From Hybos culiciformis (lineage: Eukaryota; Arthropoda; Insecta; Diptera; Hybotidae), in the NCBI GenBank assembly GCA_964007475.1, contig OZ023273.1, positions 77,723,737-77,787,736 on the forward strand: a stretch of DNA of 64,000 bases. Direction: 5' to 3'. The notes under the pieces were generated by a model. That model saw only the letters and a program-made list of their open reading frames with translations, had not been told where the DNA came from and did no database searches. Position 1 is the stretch's first letter; each line of letters opens with the position of its first letter. Positions 56,141-64,000 of the stretch are shown one piece after another. A program made the position numbers and the translations under genes.

Positions 56141-56780
56141 ATTGGTTGTAGAGAAAAAAATTCACATGACACTGAAAAACTTTTTAGTTTCATTTTCTGC
56201 TATTCAGAATAGCAATCTTTAAACAGCTGCTCGTACCATAAATTGTAGCAATAAAAACTACTTTAATAGTAAAATTTGCTATTAAATTAACCATAAAATG
56301 CAAGTCAATATAGCTGCAACAAAAATAGCTAATTTTGCTATCTGAAAATGCAACTGCAATAAATTAAAAATAAAAATTTTAAATATTTGAATATGTTATT
56401 ATTTATCTAAATAATTACTATTTATTTGACTTTATTAATTACGATAAATATTTAGAATGTCAGAAATTACTATGTTGAGTTGAAAAACTTTATTTCTCAA
56501 CCAGCATTTAATTCCATTTAGAACAAGATATTTTGCTTTTAAAACTAACAAATAGTGTTAAGTAAATAACAGAAATTGCTATTTAAAAAATTGAAGAAAC
56601 TATTTGGATAGCAAAAAAATTTATTTGTGTTTGCTCATTATGTTACTTTTCTCTCATTATCAATTTGTATTCAAACGGGAAGAAAGTGAATAAAAAAAAA
56701 ATAAGAATAAATTAATAAATAAAATAAAAAATGAAAAAAAAATTTAGTAAAATTTATTAAAATTATTTTTCAATTAAATA
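56141..56780. other. AT-rich spacer
   Basis: No gene recognised. Confidence 0.5.
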
Positions 56781-56792
56781 TGAGTGATGAAA

Positions 56793-57307
56793 TATTCTAA
56801 AAGAAAGGAATTTTGAAGACTACATAGCCATATTTGACCGTAAGTATTTGTCCTCGTAATCGCATTAATTTTTGTGAAAAAGCAGCCAGGTGTTTTTTTT
56901 ATTCTATTTTATATTTCTATTATTTATCTTCTTATTAGACCGTTTTCAGGTTATATGACTATTAAAAATAATATTAAATTATTAAAAAAACTTTTTTAAT
57001 TAGAATATTTGTATTTTGTTTTCCATTTTTCTTCAGATGAAGGATCTGCAAAAGAAGAATTCCATAGTTTGGAATACGAAGTGGTTTCGACGTTCATAAG
57101 ACCCCAGGGACTCACGCCTCGTTTCGCAAAACATTTAAATCGGAATTTTTACAACCAAACGTGAGTACTTGTTTTGCTTAAAAATTTGTGTTTGATAAAT
57201 ATTTATTTTCTTTATTCTTAAGGAGTTCCAGGAGGATCTGGTTCCACTATTTAGCGATAGCCAAGCGTGGAACATTCGGGTTAATTTTAAGTCAACAAAA
57301 TATGTAG
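56793..57307 (+). CDS. Unrecognised small spliced gene (at least 3 exons)
   Basis: Joining about 56,793-56,839, 57,037-57,160 and 57,223-57,307 gives one open frame of about 85 residues: NILKERNFEDYIAIFD, then EGSAKEEFHSLEYEVVSTFI, RPQGLTPRFAKHLNRNFYNQ and TSSRRIWFHYLAIAKRGTFG, ending at TAG 57,305. Donors GTAAGT and GTGAGT and acceptors CTTCAG and CTTAAG are all good, phases match, and AATAAA follows at about 57,354. No start codon lies in frame after the upstream stop, so a 5' exon is missing or the first exon is mis-set. The product is basic with no membrane segment. I do not know the family. Confidence 0.45.
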
Positions 57308-57309
57308 TA

Positions 57310-58240
57310 GAAAATTAGTATAAATACAATATAACATTAAGACTTTAAAATCCAATAAATAATTTTTCTTTTAAATTAACTGTGTGTTGTTTATTTTAAT
57401 CAGAAAGATATTTTATAGAAATTGTATTAAATGAATTTCATTTTTCTTTTCAGGAACTAGCAAAACTAAGCTGCGTTTTTCGGCCACTAGATGGCATTTG
57501 CGGGTACAATGACATATATATCCTGAGTCCCCATGACCGGTAGTTTCCAATGTTTAAAATAAGCAAAGGTTTTTAAAATAGATTCTTGGGTGATTGTCCA
57601 CCATTACGAAACTCTGTCTAAATTGCGCAATAAGTTTTTTTTATTCTTCATTTACTCGTCGTCTATCTTAGGACCCTAACTTTTTTTTATACTATTAAAA
57701 ATTTTGAAACGATTTGTTTTTCAAGGATTTAATGAATAAACTTTTTATATTTTAGGATTTTGAAAATAGAGATTTCGTACAAACAATTTTGTAACTATAG
57801 GGAAATCGAAGTACAATCCTGGAGCAGACGAAGTACTCTCATGGGCAAACGAATAATTTCGCGTTCCTCCTGTTCTGATACGGGTACTGCCCCTGTTCTG
57901 ATACGGGTTTAATTTTTTTTTCTTTCCTTTTAATTTTATTTTATTATAAGATTCAATATAAAATTAAATTTTATTTGAAAATTTTTATTTTCAAAATATA
58001 TCTGTTGAAAAATCTTCAAAAATTTTGCTAACAAATAAGATAAAATTAAATTCTCTTAAAAATACCATCATTAAATTTGCTTATTAAATTGAAAACCACA
58101 AACACATATTTGCAGAAAAAATATTTTGTTATTGTGTTCATATTGCTTCATATTTTAACCTTTATTAAGATTCAAATTAAAGCGATGGTGGCGCTAATGT
58201 ATTCAAGCAAATTTAATGCTGGGTAGTGGCTACTGAATAA
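57310..58240. other. Spacer with possible 3' UTR of the small gene
   Basis: AATAAA at about 57,354 and TTTTCAG before 57,455. CTGTTCTGATACGGGT is directly duplicated at 57,870-57,908. Otherwise nothing is recognised. Confidence 0.45.
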
Positions 58241-58568
58241 GCGAGTGACACTACAACTAAAAAGTCACTACTTTCTTCTTTTTTTTTCTCTTTTTGTAAT
58301 AACTTTTTCCTTTTTTTTTCGGGTTTTTTTTTGTTTTTTTTTCCTTTTTTTGACAAAAAATTGCTGCCAACTTCCTAAAAGTATGCAATTGTTAGTTTAT
58401 TTTTTTCTCACAAAGCTAATTTGTTATTTGATCCCTGATTTTCTAGTTGATTTTTGAAAAGCCACTAGCTTTTTTTTTTTTTTTTTTTGTATAGAAAAAG
58501 CCACAAAACAGCCACCACGATGATAGCTTTTTCAAAAAGCCATTAAAAAGCGAAGTGTGACAGCCTTA
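58241..58568. mobile_element. Miniature element, AGCCACTAGC family, copy 1
   Basis: Shares with 59,357-59,627 the left end GCGAGTSACACTACAACTAA-like sequence, the internal TGAAAAGCCACTAGCTTTTT with AAAAGCCACAAAA, and the right end GTGACAGCCTTATAA. The ends are partly inverted (GTGACA/TGTCAC). Confidence 0.7.
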
Positions 58569-58583
58569 TAATTGAATTTAATA

Positions 58584-58816
58584 CCTTGTTCGCACTTCAA
58601 CATTTTTCCGGACAAATAAGTGAAAATTTCCACTTTCTGAAAGTTTCAGATTCAGACTGAAACTACCGTTAGTACTTGAGAAGTGGATAGTCTACAAAAT
58701 GAACGGTGCCTAGCAAAAAGGAACTGGCTAAGTGGAAAAATAATCGGAAATTAAATTTTCGACAAAATTCCGGAAAAAAACGAATTATCCGGAAAAATGT
58801 TGAAATGCGAACAAGG
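58584..58816. mobile_element. Mariner-type miniature element with about 27-bp inverted ends, copy 1
   Basis: CCTTGTTCGCACTTCAACAT at the left is mirrored at the right (ATGTTGAAATGCGAACAAGG). TA stands on both flanks (58,582-58,583 and 58,817-58,818). The inner part also contains CCGGA/TCCGG mirror motifs. No ORF. Confidence 0.88.
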
Positions 58817-58818
58817 TA

Positions 58819-59355
58819 TAATGCTAACTTCTGTACATATTCCTTTTTATATTTTTAAATAGAAAAAGTTTAAATTCATTAATTAATGACGCTAAGAAAA
58901 AAAAAACTTAAAAAATTATTATTAACTTAATTCTTCAATATAAAATCATTTTTCACTTATTGCGAGGTAACAATAACTGAAAAATTTAGCTAGATTAATT
59001 ATTATTGTATTTGGATTTTATTTAAATTGTCTAATACCTTCGACAGACTTCAGGTTACCAACCATGTATTTCATGGTTGCAAAATATAGGTTGGTTTTGT
59101 TTGTGGTTTAAAAAACAAAAAGTTTGTTTATTTTTTTTTTCCTTTTTAAAAATATTTTGAATTGTTTTTTTTGTTTTTTGTTATTACTAAAGAAGTTTAA
59201 AGTATTTTTTTTTTTCTGCAAATGGCAAATTTTTTTGTAGCATTAAAACTATGTAGTAAAATTTCTAGGTTTGTGTCGAACCTACTTTCAAACCATGAAA
59301 AAAAAAATTTAATTACTGAGATTTGTAAACATTTTTAAAGTTTTCGATCTTTATG
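58819..59355. other. AT-rich spacer
   Basis: Nothing recognised beyond T-rich runs. Confidence 0.5.
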
Positions 59356-59356
59356 C

Positions 59357-59627
59357 TTATAAGCGAGTCAGACTACAACTAAAAAGCCCCTATTTAGGTC
59401 GCCTTTTTTAAATGCGTTCACATCACACTTGTACTTTTTATTTTTTTCTATTTTGCTCTCTTTTTGTAATTTTTTTTCTTTTCTTTCAGGATTTTTTTCT
59501 TTTCTTTCGGACTTTTTGAAAAGCCACTAGCTTTTTTTTTTTTTGTATGGCAAAAGCCACAAAATAGCCACAACGATGATAGCTTTTCCTTAAAGCCATT
59601 AAAAAGCTGAAGTCTGACAGCCTTATA
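59357..59627. mobile_element. Miniature element, AGCCACTAGC family, copy 2
   Basis: TTATAAGCGAGTCAGACTAC at the left mirrors AGTCTGACAGCCTTATAA at the right. TTATAA at both ends may be part of the terminal repeat or a target duplication. The internal motifs are the same as in copy 1 at 58,241-58,568. Confidence 0.75.
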
Positions 59628-59679
59628 ACTGTTTATTTATTTAATGATGGAATTACTTTGTTTTTTAAGAGCACTAAGT

Positions 59680-60053
59680 CAGAGGGCGAAGTCCTGTCGA
59701 CTTGCATCGACTTAGTCGAGCTAGTCGGCACAATTTTCGAGTTGCTGCTGCTGATTCTTTTTTATCGACTAAGGTCGACTAGCTGCTGCTGAACTTTTAT
59801 TCGACTTAGTCGACTAAAATCCTTTTTTTTTTATTTTTTTTATTTGTTTTTATTTTTTTTTTATTTTTTTTTTATTTTTTATTAATTTTTTATTAATTTT
59901 TTTTTTTAGTTTTTTTTTTTTTTTTTTAGAAAAAATACGGATTTAGTCGACTAAGTCGATCAAGTCGAGCTAGTCGCTAAGACCGAAATTTATCGACTGA
60001 GTCGAGCCGCTGTTTTTACCGAAAGCTGCTGCTACCAACGACTTCGCCCTCTG
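59680..60053. mobile_element. 374-bp hAT miniature element with perfect 8-bp duplication
   Basis: CAGAGGGCGAAGTC (59,680-59,693) and GACTTCGCCCTCTG (60,040-60,053) are perfect inverted ends. CACTAAGT is duplicated (59,672-59,679 and 60,054-60,061). The subterminal regions are packed with TCGACTTAGTCGA-type palindromes, and the middle is T-rich. Confidence 0.95.
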
Positions 60054-60127
60054 CACTAAGTTGCAAAACAATCAATCAATATATTGCCAACAAGAGTTGA
60101 AGAATTGAATACCATATCATTTTTATA

Positions 60128-60538
60128 CCTTGTTCGCATTATAATTTAAATTCCACTCAAATTCCGGAAAAAAAATTACCGTCCAAATACAAAATTGGAT
60201 GAGAAGTAGAATTTAATGATGTATAAAAAAAATTAAGAAAAAGAATAAATGTGTGTTGTTGAAAATTTTGACTTTTTATCTTGCTTTTTATCAATTTTAT
60301 TTTGTTTTTTTTTATTTTGACTCGAATTTGTCAAAAAAACTTTTTGCCAACTACAATAAATTTCAAAAAGTGAGTGAAAGTAACTTAAAAAGGAACTATT
60401 TTATTAGAAATGTAGAATTCTAACCCTGACAAAATGGAATATTCCGGAATATATTTTTATATGAAAAATCCAGTTCATTTTTCTGAAATATTCCGGAAAA
60501 CAGCATATTCCACAAATATTCTCCTAATGCGAACACCA
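60128..60538. mobile_element. Mariner-type miniature element, copy 2
   Basis: CCTTGTTCGCATTATAATTT at the left resembles the reverse complement of the right end (GGTGTTCGCATTAGGAG). TA flanks both sides. ATTCCGGAA motifs recur inside. It is related by its ends to 58,584-58,816. Confidence 0.7.
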
Positions 60539-60666
60539 TATTACCCTCATAAATTTGGTAAAAAATTCAGTACCATGTATAAAATCAAAATTAATTTTCT
60601 TGACATTTCATAGCTACACTGCACCGCGTTATTCACTTGTTTAAATGTCCAAATAGCGCCGCCTAT

Positions 60667-61273
60667 GGCCATTTATGGAACGTAGGAGAACATATAAAAT
60701 TTTTTTTTTCGTGAAATTTGTATGAAAATATGCGATTTGAAATTTTATTTAAGTTATAATTAATTAGTTAATTAATAAAAATGAATAGAAAAAATTTTGA
60801 GGTCTGCGGAATATCATTAGCAAACAATTCTATAGGTAGAAATATTTCCATGCATTACTTTTTCATCCAAAATAATTCAAAATCAAAAAGTGTATAAAAA
60901 AAAGAACTATTTTTAATTTAAATTTGAAAAACTTACCAATATTATTTAGACTCCAAATGTATGAGAATTTCCAATAATAACTTTTTTTTACATTTTTATA
61001 TTTGTTATGAACTGAAAATTGTACTTAATTTTTTTTTTTTTGTTAGGTGTTTTTATATTTTGAATTATTTTGGATGAAAAAGTAATGCATGGAAATATTT
61101 CCACCTATAGAATTGTTTGCTAATGATATTCCGCAGACCTCAAAATTTTTTCTATTCATTTTTATTAATTAACTAATTAATTATAACTTAAATAAAATTT
61201 CAAATCGCATATTTTCATACAAATTTCACGAAAAAAAAAATTTTATATGTTCTCCTACGTTCCATAAATGGCC
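60667..61273. mobile_element. Foldback element with 216-bp nearly perfect arms
   Basis: The left arm (60,667-60,882, starting GGCCATTTATGGAACGTAGG) and right arm (61,057-61,273) are reverse complements with only one or two mismatches by eye (for example TAGGTAGAAA versus TAGGTGGAAA). The loop is about 175 bp. It is non-coding and lies about 600 bp upstream of the first identified UBE2J2 exon. Confidence 0.92.
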
Positions 61274-61888
61274 ACGGAGGGACTGTCAAAACAGTGAATT
61301 GTTACCAATCCGGTTGGTTTCGATTTAGATGCGACATCGTGTCTACTGAAGTTTATGAATAATGACATTTAATTGATAGAGTATCGTGAACAAAAAATTT
61401 TATTGTTTTTTAAAAAAAAAAAAAAGAAAAACTAAAAATTAAAATTCTTAAGAAACTTTATACAAAAAAAAAATTATTTGTGGTTCCCAGTAAAATAAAT
61501 TTAATAATATAATTATTATTTAACAAAATAAATAAATACATAAAGTAGGTGAATTCTTTTTTTTGACATTTAATTTCATCTTCTGGACTATTTTTTCTAT
61601 ACTTTCACTTGATTCCAGCGACAAAACAAAAACTTGAAAGAAATACCTACACGTAATCATTAAAAAATTTTAAATTAAAAATTTTTTTTTTTTAAAAATT
61701 TGAAAAGAATTAAAAATATTTTTCTACAATTTAAACAATTGTTTATGTTTGATTCTCAAATTTGATTTCTAGTATAAAAAATAATTAAGAACTAAAATAA
61801 AAAATTATTTTGGAAATAGTAGGTTAAACTTCTTTACCCCCATCCCTCCTGTTTATAAGCAACATTTTTTTTCTTTTCTATGTTTTAG
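61274..61888. promoter_or_regulatory. UBE2J2: Upstream region of UBE2J2
   Basis: AT-rich. The sequence TTCTATGTTTTAG ending at 61,888 looks like a splice acceptor, so the first non-coding exon and promoter of UBE2J2 should lie in this interval or further left. I cannot fix a TATA box or initiator. Confidence 0.35.
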
Positions 61889-61946
61889 ATAAATTTCGTT
61901 ATATTGATCTGCAGTACTGCACAAAAATCGTCATCGATTTGACGAA

Positions 61947-62226
61947 ATGACAAATCGAAAACCGACTGCAACATCTCGCCTGCAACAGGATTATCTAAGA
62001 TTGAAACGTGATCCAATACCATATATAACGGCTGAACCATTACAAGCCAACATATTAGAATGGCATTATGTTGTAAAAGGACCAGAAGATTCACCTTATT
62101 ATGGTGGATATTATCATGGAACTTTACTATTCCCAAGAGAATATCCATTTAAGCCACCATCAATTTATATGCTGACACCAAATGGACGTTTCAAAATAAA
62201 TACCCGCCTTTGTTTAAGTATATCAG
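61947..62226 (+). CDS. UBE2J2: UBE2J2 first coding exon
   Basis: Ends TTAAGTATATCAG|GTTAGT, leaving one base of the Asp94 codon. The reading frame beyond the donor stops within two codons. Confidence 0.95.
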
Positions 62227-62948
62227 GTTAGTACTATCAGGACAATGGTCAGGTCAAGTTAATTTTTAGCTCAGTGAAAGCATTATTTAACTATAATATT
62301 TCAATTTTTAATCTTATTTTTACACGGACATAAAAATATATTTTTACAAGAATGCTGGGCGTGTCAGTGAGTTGTGGCAAGCAATTTGATTATTTTGAAA
62401 ACTACACCAAATAAACACTTTACTATTATTCTATTTGATTTGTTTTCAAAAATTACTGTATCTTTTTTTTCTAAATTAAAATATGACAAATGTTAATGTG
62501 TCTTCTTAAACACCTACAGCCTATATCAATTTTATTATTATTTTTAGTTAAATGTATAAAGCTTTATATCAAAACTAAAATGCTCTTATCGTTTATTTAT
62601 TAAATTATTAAATTTCCTTTTCTTCCTTCTATTTGTTAGTTAACTCTTAAGTCAATTTTTTAATATTTAAAACATTGTTCTTTTGTGTTGATTATCAAAA
62701 ATAAACTACCAAGTTGTTTCAGACGAGTTCATACAAAACAAGAAAATGGGCCTGATGGAGCTTAGTCTGATGATAGTATAACCAGTTTAAATTTAATTAC
62801 TTCAAAAATTCTTTTAAAATTTTCTTTAATACTATTAATTTATTTGTAGTAAGATAATGAAAAATTAATAATTTCAGATTTTCATCCCGATACCTGGAAT
62901 CCTGCATGGTCGGTCGCCACAATCCTTACCGGCTTATTAAGTTTTATG
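61947..62948 (+). CDS. UBE2J2: Ubiquitin-conjugating enzyme E2 J2 (UBC6 family), 5' part
   Basis: Two exons (61,947-62,226 and 62,878-62,948) join in phase to 117 residues, starting [20 protein letters not shown]. The UBC fold is clear: [52 protein letters not shown] with catalytic Cys89, then [23 protein letters not shown] (77-79) replaces the usual HPN, as is typical for the UBE2J/Ubc6 group. Family members are about 250-260 residues with a C-terminal membrane anchor in the ER and work in ER-associated degradation. The remaining exons, including the anchor, lie beyond the window. The ATG is the first in the exon and matches the family start. Not truncated by mutation. Confidence 0.96.
62878..62948 (+). 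CDS. UBE2J2: UBE2J2 second coding exon
   Basis: Acceptor ATTTCAG|AT, donor TTTTATG|GTAAGC. Encodes [20 protein letters not shown] and SFM, too short for automatic ORF calling. Confidence 0.95.
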
Positions 62949-63635
62949 GTAAGCCTTCTTATTCAAAAGTTTTCGTTCATTTAAAAACATTTAGTTTGAA
63001 GTATTCGATGTTAAGTAAATAAAATTTTGTTTTATTCAATGACCTCAATTATTATTATGGACATTATTAACATGGTTATTATAAGATTGTTGAACTGGGT
63101 TTTCTCATAAGTTATCTATCTTAGTCGTTTTGTGAAAACTCATTAACAAAATTCTTATATAGCTATACATATAATATAGCTATATATATAATATAGCTGT
63201 TCACACAAAATGGTGGTTTAAATATTTCTTCACAACCCCCCCCGACTTGGGTATGAAATGAAATTAACCAGCTAATGTGTTATTAACATTATGCTAATGT
63301 ATGTTGTCATTCTCCTTTCTTTACGAACTTTCTTTATTTATTCTTAATAATTTGTGGCGCATCTAATAAACGATTCTTATAGAACTCGACGAAATAAGAT
63401 GAAAAGATGAACATTTTCTGTATCAACTTTCTTGTATATTTGATATCGCAAAAACTTAGCAATATATAGAAAAATTTTATTTGAAATTTCTTTATATCTA
63501 TCTCGTCAAGTTCTACCACTATTTTAGAAAGTTTAATATTATTTTAATTTCTAGGATTTCTAGTTTTGGAATTTAATAAATGACGATTTTTTGACGTAAA
63601 CATCGTTACGAAAATCTGCAAAGGGAAATAAAAAA
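62949..63635 (+). other. UBE2J2: UBE2J2 intron 2, first part
   Basis: AT-rich intron sequence. A short TATAGCTATA-type dinucleotide cluster lies at 63,160-63,200. No further exon is recognised before the window ends. Confidence 0.6.
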
Positions 63636-63639
63636 AAAA

Positions 63640-64000
63640 AACTGGTGGTCGGTCAGTTTGATTTGCGGCGCCCTTTTTTTCTCCTTTAAAAAATTTTAAT
63701 TCCAAAAAGTATTGATTTTAGTAAAACCGTCATTGGACGGTTTTTGTTGCGGAAAAAAAATGATATTATGCATTTATACATGATTTTAGCACGTTTTTTA
63801 TCTCAGTGACAGTATCCTTAGAAATATTAGATTTTATACTTTGTGTAAATGGCGTATGTATATATGTACTTATTTATATTGGATTTGAATATTCTCTTTG
63901 AAGTAAATATGAATTCATGTGTGCAGGGCCGCGGTAGCGGTGGGCAGGTTGTGCGCCGTACAAGGGCGGCAAGCCAAGGGGCGGCAGAATTTCTATTTAT
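63640..64000. mobile_element. Two truncated element ends in UBE2J2 intron 2
   Basis: CTGGTGGTCGGTCAGTTTGA, then TTTGCGGCGCCC (63,642-63,673), is one end of the GC-rich inverted-repeat family of 35.2 and 55.6 kb. From 63,805 to 63,925 the sequence repeats 36,420-36,545 (ATACTTTGTGTAAATRGCGT, GGATTTGAATATTCTCTTTG). It then passes into a GC-rich segment (CAGGGCCGCGGTAGCGGTGG) that looks like another hAT-type end. Confidence 0.55.

Noticed and set aside
61885..62148. An 87-residue minus-strand ORF
   Set aside because: It is the antisense of the UBE2J2 first coding exon, which has clear family motifs on the plus strand.

Overview
This is nuclear DNA from an arthropod, most likely an insect. It is very AT-rich, has GT-AG introns and is dense in transposable elements. 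It carries two recognisable host genes: a nearly complete Lcch3 gene (arthropod GABA-receptor beta-like subunit) on the minus strand, and the first coding exons of the membrane-anchored ubiquitin-conjugating enzyme UBE2J2 on the plus strand. Most predicted ORFs are chance frames or pieces of mobile elements. The species cannot be fixed from sequence alone.

Layout. 1-10.4 kb: a deleted LINE copy, AT-rich spacer, a composite inverted-repeat element (6.5-8.7 kb) that hosts a hAT element with a perfect 8-bp target duplication and a long-hairpin repeat, then a pogo-like miniature element. 10.43-33.35 kb: Lcch3. I could join eleven coding exons in phase into a 487-residue protein. Its four long introns are crowded with insertions: a LINE relic split by a CACTG-ended element, a decayed hAT transposase, a full-length but frameshifted LINE, a Penelope-like element whose catalytic motif is split by a 756-bp DNA element, a Helitron-like end, hairpin repeats, and a 2.3-kb hAT-type element with perfect 8-bp duplications.

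34-49 kb: more hAT relics, a frameshifted piggyBac transposase that appears to contain an intron, a GC-rich 12-bp minisatellite open on both strands, a palindromic element in three copies (one with its loop inverted), duplicated blocks with head-to-head tRNA-like sequences, a hAT miniature element and a Ty3/gypsy pol fragment. 49-61 kb: decayed coding sequence, a retroposon-like sequence with a 5S rRNA-derived head, a BEL/Pao fragment, a hyper-palindromic array, a small unrecognised gene with well-formed introns, several miniature elements with clear target duplications, and a 216-bp-arm foldback. 61.9-64 kb: UBE2J2, running off the window.

The two host genes have no evident functional link. 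The window mainly shows an expanded receptor gene whose exons remain intact while its introns act as a sink for nested transposons.
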